14,022 nt of DNA from NCBI GenBank assembly GCA_025455895.1, contig JALOLQ010000012.1, positions 1-14,022 on the forward strand. The letters are read 5' to 3'. This document shows, one piece after another, positions 1 through 6,162 of the stretch. The DNA is from Solirubrobacteraceae bacterium. GTDB lineage: Bacteria > Actinomycetota > Thermoleophilia > Solirubrobacterales > Solirubrobacteraceae. Position 1 is the first letter of the stretch. Each line of letters opens with the position of its first letter. The position numbers and the translations under genes are program-made. A model generated the notes under the pieces. It saw only the letters and a list, made by a program, of their open reading frames with translations. It was not told where the DNA came from and searched no databases.

Positions 1-948
1 TACCGCGCGCGGCTGCACGACGGCCGCGAGGTGGCCGTCAAGGCGCAGTACCCCGGGATCGACGCGGCGGTCCGCGCCGACCTCCAGAACCTCGTCCCGA
101 TGCTGCGGATCGCCAAGCAGATCGCGCCGGGGATCGACGTCCAGGCGATGGCCGACGAGATCGTCGAGCGCATCCACGAGGAGCTCGACTACGAGCTCGA
201 GGCCGAGAACCAGCGCGCCGTCGCCCGCGCGCACCGCGGACACCCGTTCATCGTGATCCCGGCCGTCGTCTCGGACCTCTGCCGGGCGCGCGTGCTGGTG
301 ATGGAGTTCGTCGACGGCATCGGGCACACGGAGATCGCGCGGCTCGGCCAGCTCGAGCGCGACCGGGTGGCGGAGATCGTCTTCCGCTTCTACTTCGGCT
401 CGATGTACCGCCACCACCAGTTCTCGGGCGACCCGCACCCGGGCAACTCGCTGCTGCTCCCCGACGGCCGGATGGCGTTCCTGGACTTCGGCCTCTTCAA
501 GCGGATCTCACGTGCCGCCGCCGAGCGCGAGCTGGAGATCCACCGGCTCGGCGTGGAGGGACGCGGGGAGGACCTCGTCGAGGCGATGGCCGCCGCCGGG
601 ATGCTGCCCGACCGCGGTCGCAGCGACCCCGAGCGCGTGCTGTCCCAGTTCCGCAAGTACACGTGGTGGTTCACGACCGACGAGGAGCTCGAGCTCGACC
701 CCGGGATGGCGACGCGGATCGTGCTCGACTTCTCGGACCCGACGCAGCCGGAGTTCCACGACGTGCGCCGCGAGAGCCTGCCCGCCGAGCATCTCTTCGG
801 CCGGCGGCTGGAGATGATGACGCTCGCCGTGATGAGCCAGCTGCGCCCGCGGGGCAACTGGTACCGGATCGCGCGCGAGTGGCTCTACGACGACGCGCCC
901 GCCACCGAGCTCGGGCGGCTCGAGGCGGACTACTACGCCGGGCGATGA
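1..948 (+). CDS. ABC1/UbiB/ADCK-family kinase-like protein (5' end cut off by window)
   Basis: Reading is open from base 1 in frame 1, so the true start lies upstream; the GTG at 31 is the first V of a kinase-type VAVK motif (Lys at 40-42), not a start. About 315 residues are visible. They include an LDYELEAEN helix typical of the family, VLVMEFVDG, the catalytic-loop SGDPHPGN (around 427-450) and the metal-binding FLDFGL (DFG at 484-492). These are hallmarks of the atypical UbiB/ADCK kinases, membrane-associated ATPases linked to quinone and lipid metabolism. The N-terminal KxGQ motif that defines the family would be upstream and cannot be checked. The stop TGA overlaps the ATG of the next gene (ATGA), so the two are probably co-translated. 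In an actinobacterium using menaquinone the substrate is uncertain, so I give no ubiB symbol. Confidence 0.9.
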   Translation, partial: YRARLHDGREVAVKAQYPGIDAAVRADLQNLVPMLRIAKQIAPGIDVQAMADEIVERIHEELDYELEAENQRAVARAHRGHPFIVIPAVVSDLCRARVLVMEFVDGIGHTEIARLGQLERDRVAEIVFRFYFGSMYRHHQFSGDPHPGNSLLLPDGRMAFLDFGLFKRISRAAAERELEIHRLGVEGRGEDLVEAMAAAGMLPDRGRSDPERVLSQFRKYTWWFTTDEELELDPGMATRIVLDFSDPTQPEFHDVRRESLPAEHLFGRRLEMMTLAVMSQLRPRGNWYRIAREWLYDDAPATELGRLEADYYAGR

Positions 949-1679
949 CCGGCCCGGCGCGTTCGCGGCGCCGGCGCACCGGCCTGCGCGGGCCCGGGCC
1001 GCGCGTGCGGCTGGCGGTGCTCGCGATCGGCGCCGTGTCGGCGTTCCTGATCGTCTGGCTCTCCGGTGCGGTGACCCCGGAGAAGGTCGAGGACTGGGTC
1101 GAGGGCTTCGGCTGGGCGGCGCCGGTGGTGTTCATCCTCGTCGCGGCGTGCCTGACGCCGCTGATGGTGCCCGGCCCGCTGCTGGCCGGCGCCTCGGGGC
1201 TCCTCTTCGGGACGGCGCTCGGCACGCCGGTGGCGATCGCCTCGGCGACGCTCGGGGCGAGCCTCGCGTTCCTCATCGGCCGCTTCGTGGCCGGCGACGT
1301 GGTGGAGGAGATCGGCGGGCCGCGGGTGAAGGGGCTCGCGCGCTGGGTGGGCCGGCGCGGCTTCGTCTCGGTCCTCTACGCCCGGATCCTGCCCGGGATG
1401 CCCTACAACGCGATCAACTACGCGGCGGGGCTGACCACGGTGCCGCTGGTGGCGTTCGCCGCGGCGACGGCGCTCGGCACCGCGCCGCGCACCTTCGCCT
1501 ACGTCGCCCTCGGCGGCTCGCTCGGCGACCTCGGCTCGCCGGAGTCGATCGCCGCGCTCACGATCATCGTGGGGATGGGCGTCACCGGCATCGTGCTCGT
1601 GCGCCGCGACGTGCTCCGCGAGCGCGCGGCCGGACGCCGGGAGACGCCGGGCGAGGCGCCGCCCGCCGCGGACGCCTGA
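945..1679 (+). CDS. VTT-domain (TVP38/TMEM64, DedA superfamily) membrane protein
   Basis: A 244-residue integral membrane protein. After a basic N-terminus (residues 5-22, many Arg) come a first helix (about 23-42), an amphipathic stretch, and the VTT core: VPGPLLAGASGLLFG (75-89), IGRF (111-114), then R147, P150, P153 and N158-Y-A-A-G in the re-entrant segment. A final helix (about 203-220) is followed by a charged tail. The pattern matches TVP38/TMEM64 proteins, relatives of DedA; eukaryotic members (TMEM41B, VMP1) are lipid scramblases. The bacterial role is less certain, with lipid-carrier recycling and envelope homeostasis proposed for DedA relatives. The ATG at 945 overlaps the upstream TGA by the ATGA arrangement, which fixes the start and suggests coupling with the UbiB-like gene. 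It has no -10-like element of its own. Confidence 0.88.
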   Translation: MTGPARSRRRRTGLRGPGPRVRLAVLAIGAVSAFLIVWLSGAVTPEKVEDWVEGFGWAAPVVFILVAACLTPLMVPGPLLAGASGLLFGTALGTPVAIASATLGASLAFLIGRFVAGDVVEEIGGPRVKGLARWVGRRGFVSVLYARILPGMPYNAINYAAGLTTVPLVAFAAATALGTAPRTFAYVALGGSLGDLGSPESIAALTIIVGMGVTGIVLVRRDVLRERAAGRRETPGEAPPAADA

Positions 1680-1692
1680 GGCGGCCCGCAGG

Positions 1693-3159
1693 TCACTCCG
1701 TGCGGCCGGCCGCGTCGCGCCGCGCGGTCGGCGACAGCGCGTCGAGGCGCTGGACCTGGAACATGCTCGTCGTGCCCGGGCGCCCGCTCGGCATCCCGGC
1801 CGTCACGCCGACCCGCTGGCCCGGCCGGCACCAGCCGAGCTCGACCACGCGCCGGCAGGCGTCGGCGATCAGCTCCTCGGTCACCTCGTGGCGGCGCATC
1901 GAGGCGGCCCGCACGCCCCACATCAGGCCGCAGCGGCGCACCGTCTCCTTGCCGGGCGAGAGCGCGAAGATCGGCGTCGTCGGGCGGTGCGCGGAGACCA
2001 GGCGCGCCGAGCGGCCCGAGAGCGTCGGCACGACGATCGCGTCGAGCTCGAGCTCGCGCGCGGCCTCGACGACGCTGTGGGCGACGGTGTAGCCGGGGTC
2101 GCGGCCGGTGCGCCGCACGCGGTGCTCGTTCCAGCGCGAGTAGGGCGCCTCGCGCTCGGTGATCCGCGCGACCGAGTCCATCATCGCCACCGCCTCGACC
2201 GGGTACTGCCCGACGGCGGTCTCCTGCGAGAGCATCACGGCGTCGGTGCCGTCGAGGATCGCGTTGGCGACGTCGGCGACCTCGGCCCGGGTCGGGCGCG
2301 CCGAGCGGACCATCGAGTCGAGCATCTGCGTCGCGGTGATCGCGATCCGGGCGTGCTCGCCGGCCAGCCGCAGCAGCCGCTTCTGCACGAGCGGCACCTC
2401 CTGGATCGGCAGCTCGATCCCGAGGTCCCCGCGCGCGACCATGATCCCGTCGCTCACGCGCACGACGTCCTCGGCGCGCGAGACGGCCTGGGGCTTCTCG
2501 ATCTTCGCGATCAGCGGGATCCGCGTGTGCTCGCGCAGCATCAGCACGTCCTCGGGGCGCCGCACGAAGCTCAGCGCGACGAGGTCGACGCCGATCTTGA
2601 TCCCGGCGGCGAGGTGCACGAGGTCGGCGTCCGGGACGGACGGCAGCTCCTCGGCGGGCCCGGGGATGTTCAGCCCCTGGCGCGAGGCGACGACGCCGCC
2701 GAGCTCGACCTCGCAGTCGAACTCGCCCTCGCCGGCGCGGACCTGCGTGACGCGCAGCCGGATCGAGCCGTCGGCGAGGTACACCGACTCCCCGGGCTCG
2801 ACGGCGTCCGCCAGGCCGGCCCAGGTCACGCTCATCCGGGAGGCGTCCCCCACGGAGCCGTCGGGATCGACGACGAAGGTGACCGGGTCCCCGCCGCGCA
2901 GCAGCGCCTTGTCGTCGGCCAGCGGGCCGATCCGGATCTTCGGGCCGGGGAGGTCCTGGAGGATCGCCACCGGCCGGCCGACGCGGCCGGCGGCCTCGCG
3001 CACGAGGCGCGCGGTCTCCGCGTGCTGCTCGTGCGAGCCGTGGCTGAAGTTCAGGCGCGCCACGTCCATGCCCGCCTCGACCATCCGCGCGAGCACCTCC
3101 GGGTCGCGCGAGGCGGGGCCGATGGTGGCGACGATCTTCGTGCGGCGCTCGAAGGGCAC
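1693..3159 (-). CDS. pyk: Pyruvate kinase
   Basis: Catalyses phosphoenolpyruvate + ADP to pyruvate + ATP, the last step of glycolysis. The 488 residues are normal for a bacterial enzyme. Visible landmarks: KIVATIGPAS (8-17), RLNFSHG (35-41, substrate and K+ site), LQDLPGPKIR (67-76), the catalytic Lys and metal-binding Glu in IAKIEKPQAV (K219, E221), IMVARGDLGIELP (239-251), TATQMLDSM (275-283), and LSQETAVGQYPVEAV (310-324). The C-terminal allosteric domain (about 355-475) contains the SGRSAR loop. No key residue is missing. The GTG start is supported by family alignment and by a TACCGT hexamer 6 nt upstream, implying a leaderless mRNA. It converges with the VTT gene across 13 bases, and its promoter core is shared with the divergent gene at 3186. 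Confidence 0.97.
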   Translation of the reverse strand: MPFERRTKIVATIGPASRDPEVLARMVEAGMDVARLNFSHGSHEQHAETARLVREAAGRVGRPVAILQDLPGPKIRIGPLADDKALLRGGDPVTFVVDPDGSVGDASRMSVTWAGLADAVEPGESVYLADGSIRLRVTQVRAGEGEFDCEVELGGVVASRQGLNIPGPAEELPSVPDADLVHLAAGIKIGVDLVALSFVRRPEDVLMLREHTRIPLIAKIEKPQAVSRAEDVVRVSDGIMVARGDLGIELPIQEVPLVQKRLLRLAGEHARIAITATQMLDSMVRSARPTRAEVADVANAILDGTDAVMLSQETAVGQYPVEAVAMMDSVARITEREAPYSRWNEHRVRRTGRDPGYTVAHSVVEAARELELDAIVVPTLSGRSARLVSAHRPTTPIFALSPGKETVRRCGLMWGVRAASMRRHEVTEELIADACRRVVELGWCRPGQRVGVTAGMPSGRPGTTSMFQVQRLDALSPTARRDAAGRTE

Positions 3160-3163
3160 GCGC

Positions 3164-3177
3164 GGACGGTACCGTCC
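3164..3177. promoter_or_regulatory. Perfect 14-bp palindrome holding two interlocked -10 elements (pyk and divergent gene)
   Basis: GGACGGTACCGTCC is a perfect inverted repeat in the 26-bp gap between pyk and the membrane-protein gene. TACCGT reads on the plus strand at 3170-3175 (10 nt before ATG 3186) and on the minus strand at 3171-3166 (6 nt before GTG 3159). Both fit the TAnnnT -10 pattern seen at other starts in the window. The two hexamers overlap by two base pairs, so both promoters would melt the same DNA. A repressor operator is an alternative reading of the palindrome; the two are not exclusive. No -35 element was recognisable. Confidence 0.65.
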
Positions 3178-3185
3178 CGGGCCGC

Positions 3186-3569
3186 ATGCCGCTGCTCACC
3201 TCCCTCGGCCTGATCTCGCTCGCGCTCGGCGCGCTCTCCGGTTGGCTCGTCCTCGCCGCCACCGAGAAGGGGGCGTGGCTGCGCGAGCACGGCGTCCCGG
3301 CGCCGGTGCGCTTCCGCCAGGCGCACCTGGACTGGATCATGATGGGCCTGATCCTCATCGCGGTGCAGGCCGCCGTCCCCGACATGCCGGCCTGGATCCG
3401 GGGCTGCATCGCGTTCGGGACGATCGTCAACCCGATCCTCTTCCTCCCGCTGGCGTTCCGGCCGGACGCGAAGGACCACGTGCTCTACAAGGCGATCGCG
3501 ATCGTGTCGTTCACCGCACTGAGCCTGGGCCTGCCCGGCCTGGCGATCTGGGCGATCACCACCGGCTGA
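3186..3569 (+). CDS. Small four-helix membrane protein, function unknown
   Basis: 127 residues, largely hydrophobic. Predicted helices by eye: 5-25, 48-64, 71-91 and 102-124. Between helices 1 and 2 lies VRFRQAHLDWIMMGL, with conserved-looking Arg, His47 and Asp49 at the membrane edge. The layout (about 130 residues, four helices, R-x-x-H-x-x-x-x-M-G at the start of helix 2) loosely recalls the styrene-oxide isomerase/hydroxylaminobenzene mutase group, but this is only a resemblance and I do not assign that function. The ATG is preceded by TACCGT 10 nt upstream and no convincing Shine-Dalgarno, so the transcript is probably leaderless. It diverges from pyruvate kinase with a shared promoter core, and ends just before a bidirectional hairpin. 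Confidence 0.82.
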   Translation: MPLLTSLGLISLALGALSGWLVLAATEKGAWLREHGVPAPVRFRQAHLDWIMMGLILIAVQAAVPDMPAWIRGCIAFGTIVNPILFLPLAFRPDAKDHVLYKAIAIVSFTALSLGLPGLAIWAITTG

Positions 3570-3576
3570 CCGACGG

Positions 3577-3619
3577 TTGATGATGATCCCGCCCGCTCCG
3601 CGGGCTCAATCATCATCAA
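3577..3619. terminator. Composite hairpin between convergent genes (probable bidirectional terminator)
   Basis: An outer perfect 11-bp stem, TTGATGATGAT (3577-3587) with ATCATCATCAA (3609-3619), encloses a 3x3 internal loop and an inner 6-bp stem, GCCCGC (3591-3596) with GCGGGC (3600-3605), closed by a TCC loop. It sits between two converging genes and contains the stop codon and last codons (Asp-Asp-Asp) of the LysE-family gene. There is no U-tract on either strand, so it departs from the classical intrinsic terminator, as is common in high-GC actinobacteria. It could instead protect 3' ends. Confidence 0.7.
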
Positions 3620-4229
3620 GGGTGCGGGCGGTGAGCAGCCCGCCGAAGACGATCAGCCCGGCGCCGGCGACCACGTCCACCAGCTGCAGCGCACGCTCGC
3701 CGAGGTGCCGGCGGCCGGCGCCCACGACCGCGACGAGCACCACGTACCAGGCGCAGCTCCCGAGGCCGATCCCGGCCAGCAGGGCGAGCGTCCCCGCCGT
3801 CGTGTCGGTCGCGCCCGCGGTGCTCGTCGCGGCGAAGACCGCGGCCCACGAGGCGATCGTCAGCGGGTTCGAGGCGGTCGCGGCGAGCGCGGTGCGAAAC
3901 CCGCGCGCGGGCGTGGCGACCTCGTCGCCGGTCTCCGCGCCGAGGCGCACGCGCCAGGCCGACCACAGCGTGCGCGCCCCGAGGAACACCAGGACGCCCG
4001 CGCCGAGCAGGCCGAGCACGAGCCGCAGCGGCCCGATCTGCAGCAGCGGCGCGGCGCCGGCGACGCCGGCCATCGCGTAGAGCAGGTCGACGAGCCCGAT
4101 CGCCGCCGCCATCGCCAGGCCCACGGCGAGCGTCCCGCGCAGGACCGAGCGCACGACGAGCAGCGACACCGGCCCGACCTGGGCGGCGACGAGCGCCCCG
4201 AGGCCGAGGCCGAGGACGAAGGCGTGCAC
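3606..4229 (-). CDS. LysE/RhtB-family amino-acid/metabolite exporter
   Basis: A 207-residue protein of about six membrane helices, the usual size of LysE/RhtB exporters, which expel amino acids or small toxic metabolites using the proton-motive force. The N-terminal helix pattern (GLGLGALVAAQVGPVSLLVVRSVLRG) matches the family, where the usual PGP turn appears as VGP, and the first helix pair ends in IGLVDLLYA. A soluble loop (about 95-110) and ASNPLTIASW follow; N-P-x-x-x-x-x-W is a family hallmark. The start is a GTG 9 nt after the stop of the SnoaL-like gene, with only weak Shine-Dalgarno likeness and no -10 element, so it is the last gene of the operon that starts at 7391. Substrate cannot be read from sequence. 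The last four residues (LDDD) are encoded by the terminator stem. Confidence 0.87.
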   Translation of the reverse strand: MHAFVLGLGLGALVAAQVGPVSLLVVRSVLRGTLAVGLAMAAAIGLVDLLYAMAGVAGAAPLLQIGPLRLVLGLLGAGVLVFLGARTLWSAWRVRLGAETGDEVATPARGFRTALAATASNPLTIASWAAVFAATSTAGATDTTAGTLALLAGIGLGSCAWYVVLVAVVGAGRRHLGERALQLVDVVAGAGLIVFGGLLTARTLDDD

Positions 4230-4238
4230 GCCGCGCTC

Positions 4239-4628
4239 TCAGGCCTTCGACGGCACGTCCTTGGCCAGGTGGCCGACACGCGGGGCCATCGCCTCGCCCA
4301 TCGCCGCCAGGCCCGAGAGCGGGCGCAGCATCACCGTGAACTCGGTGACCTTCCCGTCCTCGCCGAACACCATGTGGTCGAGGCCCTCGATCTCCTTGCC
4401 GTTGACGCTCGCGCGGAAGATCAGCGCGTGCGAGCCCTCGCCGGAGAGCTCGTCGACGTAGTGGAAGCCCTCGAACACCTCGAAGAGGTTCACGAACAGC
4501 TCGCGCACGGCCTCGGCGCCCGCGAACGGCTTGAAGGCGACGGGGGAGTAGAGGCGCACGTCGGGGTCGAGCTCGGCGACCATCGCATCGAGGTCGCGCG
4601 CCTCGACGGCGCGGCGGAACGGGTGCAT
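4239..4628 (-). CDS. SnoaL-like/NTF2-superfamily protein
   Basis: 129 residues with the NTF2-like cone fold signature: an N-terminal helix (FRRAVEARDLDAMVAELDPDVRLYSP), a helix after FAGAEAVRELFVNLF, then antiparallel strands (HALIFRASVNG, IEGLDHMVFGEDGKVTEFTVMLRP). Such proteins are small-molecule isomerases, cyclases or binding pockets; no catalytic residue set here lets me name a reaction. The ATG at 4628 is chosen because the fold begins there and because CAGCGT, a -10-like hexamer, ends 7 nt upstream. It lies 32 bases after the aminopeptidase stop and 9 bases before the LysE-family start, so it may be read both from the operon promoter and from its own weak promoter. It echoes the NTF2-like domain fused to the first operon gene. 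Confidence 0.85.
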   Translation of the reverse strand: MHPFRRAVEARDLDAMVAELDPDVRLYSPVAFKPFAGAEAVRELFVNLFEVFEGFHYVDELSGEGSHALIFRASVNGKEIEGLDHMVFGEDGKVTEFTVMLRPLSGLAAMGEAMAPRVGHLAKDVPSKA

Positions 4629-4635
4629 GGCCCGC

Positions 4636-4641
4636 ACGCTG
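4636..4641 (-). promoter_or_regulatory. Possible weak internal -10 (CAGCGT) before SnoaL-like gene
   Basis: On the minus strand CAGCGT ends 7 nt before the ATG at 4628. It keeps A at position 2 and T at position 6 of the local TAnnnT pattern but has C at position 1. It would allow separate leaderless expression of the last two operon genes. Weak evidence taken alone. Confidence 0.3.
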
Positions 4642-4660
4642 CCAGCCGCGGCGGCGCTCG

Positions 4661-5803
4661 TCAACCGGGGGCCTGCAGCCCGACGAAGCGCCCGTTGACG
4701 AGCAGCGGCTCGCCGTCGGCGCTCAGGCGGCCGCCGTCGCGCAGGTCGCAGATCAGGTCCCAGTGCAGCGCCGAGACGGTCTTCCCGCCGGTCTCCGGGT
4801 AGCTGCGGCCGAGCGCGAGGTGCACGGTTCCGCCGATCTTCTCGTCGAAGAGGATCGCCCCGACCGGCCGGCGGATCCCGAAGTTCGTGCCGATCCCGAT
4901 CTCGCCGAGGCGCCGCGCGCCGTCGTCGGTCGCCAGCGCCGCGCGCAGGTGCTCCTCGCCCGCCGCGGCGCGCGCCTCGACGACCTCGCCGCCGCGGAAC
5001 GTCAGCTCGACGCCCTCGACGTACACGCCGGCGGGGGAGGACGGCACGGTGAAGCGCACGTGCCCCTCGGCGCTCGCCTCGCGCGGGCCCGTGAAGACCT
5101 CGCCGCTCGGCATGTTGCGCCGCCCGTCGGAGTTCACCCAGGTGCGGCCCTTCACGTTCAGCGTGAGGTCGGTGCCGGGGGCCTCGATCCGCAGCTCGCG
5201 CACGCCGGCCAGGCGCTCGATCAGCACCGCCTGGAAGCGCGCGAGGCCGCGCCAGGCCGCGACCGGATCGGACTGGTCGAGGAACGTCGCCGCGCGCACG
5301 AACGCGGCGAAGTCGTGCAGCGTCATCCCGGCGCGCTCGGCCGCGGCGGGCGTCGGCCAGAGCGTCGAGCACCAGCGCTTCTTCAGCGTGCGCTCGCGCA
5401 CCGGGCGCCGTGCGCGGGCGGCGCGGGCGATCCGCTGCGGGTCGACGCCCGCCAGCTCGCGCGCGTCGTAGGGCGCCTGGATCCCGAGCACCGCGTCGAG
5501 CCCCTTCGCCTCGGCCATCGCGAGGTCGTCGAAGTCGTCGAGCTGGACGTCGCGGGCGTGCGCGTAGAAGCCGCGCGACTGGCCGGGCAGCTCGGTGTCC
5601 AGCCGCGGCCAGGCTCCGCGCTCGAGGATCGCCCGCTGGAGCTCGAGCAGCAGCGGCAGGGCCATCGCGCTCGAGCGCACCACGACGTGCTGCTCCTCCT
5701 CGACCTCGAGGCAGTAGCCGGCGAGCAGGTCGGCGAACGCGGCCGGGTCGAGGATCTCGGTGACGACCGCGTGCGCCTCGTCGGGCGTGAGCGCCGCGCC
5801 CAC
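4661..5803 (-). CDS. M29-family (AmpS/PepS/AmpT) aminopeptidase
   Basis: A 380-residue metal-dependent aminopeptidase of the thermophilic-aminopeptidase family, which removes N-terminal residues from peptides in the cytoplasm using two metal ions. The N-terminal part (1-200) binds in the usual alpha/beta manner. The C-terminal catalytic part keeps the expected ligands: Glu235 in NMPSGEVFTGP, Glu301 in GEIGIGTNFGI, His328 in GGTVHLALGRSYPETGG, and His347 and Asp349 in SALHWDLICDLR. All look intact. I choose the GTG at 5803 because its G is the last base of the upstream TAG stop (TAGTG), giving tight coupling; a start at 5830 would only add a non-conserved stretch overlapping the upstream gene. 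Its neighbours suggest a role in processing a specific peptide-like or small substrate rather than general turnover, but that is inference. Confidence 0.9.
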   Translation of the reverse strand: MGAALTPDEAHAVVTEILDPAAFADLLAGYCLEVEEEQHVVVRSSAMALPLLLELQRAILERGAWPRLDTELPGQSRGFYAHARDVQLDDFDDLAMAEAKGLDAVLGIQAPYDARELAGVDPQRIARAARARRPVRERTLKKRWCSTLWPTPAAAERAGMTLHDFAAFVRAATFLDQSDPVAAWRGLARFQAVLIERLAGVRELRIEAPGTDLTLNVKGRTWVNSDGRRNMPSGEVFTGPREASAEGHVRFTVPSSPAGVYVEGVELTFRGGEVVEARAAAGEEHLRAALATDDGARRLGEIGIGTNFGIRRPVGAILFDEKIGGTVHLALGRSYPETGGKTVSALHWDLICDLRDGGRLSADGEPLLVNGRFVGLQAPG

Positions 5804-6162
5804 TACGGCGCCTCGACGTCCGGGAACCACTCGGCGCAGTGCTCGCGCAGGGCCGTGCGCACGAACGCGCGCTCGTCCGGGGTGGCGGCGCGCAGCCGGG
5901 CGAGCAGCTCGCGCTGGCCCTCGGTCGGGACGCCCGCGATCTCCCAGCGGACGGCGAGCCGCTCGAACAGGAACTCGACGGCGCGGTGCCAGGCGTCCTC
6001 CTGCGAGAGCACGTTGCCGTGCAGCAGCGCGGCGTACTGCGTGCGGGTCTTCGGCGTGAGCACGCAGCGCAGCGTCAGCACGGCCCCGTCCTCCGAGCGG
6101 TACTCGGCGGTCGGGGCCTCGAGCCTCTCCGCGCGCCCGCGCTGCCGGCTGCGCTTTCCCAC
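5803..6162 (-). CDS. Hypothetical protein, 119 residues, operon partner of M29 aminopeptidase
   Basis: I do not recognise a named domain. The N-terminus is very basic (GKRSRQRGRAER) and could touch nucleic acid or a partner. A short strand pair (AEYRSEDGAVLTLRCVL) and a helical segment then follow, with a patch that looks conserved: AWHRAVEFLFERLAVRWEIAGVP (about 63-85). The C-terminal helical part is rich in Glu and Arg and ends EWFPDVEAP. There is no signal peptide or membrane segment. Both ends are fixed by TAGTG overlaps: its GTG shares a G with the stop of the NTF2-MBL gene, and its own TAG shares a G with the aminopeptidase GTG. That places it firmly as the middle gene of a coupled trio and argues that it is truly translated, perhaps at a similar level to its partners. 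Confidence 0.8.
   Translation of the reverse strand: MGKRSRQRGRAERLEAPTAEYRSEDGAVLTLRCVLTPKTRTQYAALLHGNVLSQEDAWHRAVEFLFERLAVRWEIAGVPTEGQRELLARLRAATPDERAFVRTALREHCAEWFPDVEAP

Noticed and set aside
31..33. GTG as start of the UbiB-like gene
   Set aside because: The frame is open to base 1 and this codon is the Val of the kinase VAVK motif, so the gene begins before the window.
1680..1720. Weak stem CCGCA/TGCGG after the VTT gene as a terminator
   Set aside because: Only 5 bp with a mismatch beyond; easily expected by chance at this GC content.
3160..3185. -35 promoter elements
   Set aside because: I looked 16-19 bases upstream of several -10 hexamers and saw no repeated TTGACA-like sequence, so none is annotated.
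1499..3430. A 643-codon minus-strand open frame over pyk
   Set aside because: It is a shifted reading of the pyruvate kinase gene; the correct frame has all kinase motifs.
5804..5830. Longer N-terminus for the aminopeptidase
   Set aside because: The added residues overlap the upstream coding region and the TAGTG junction gives a cleaner start.
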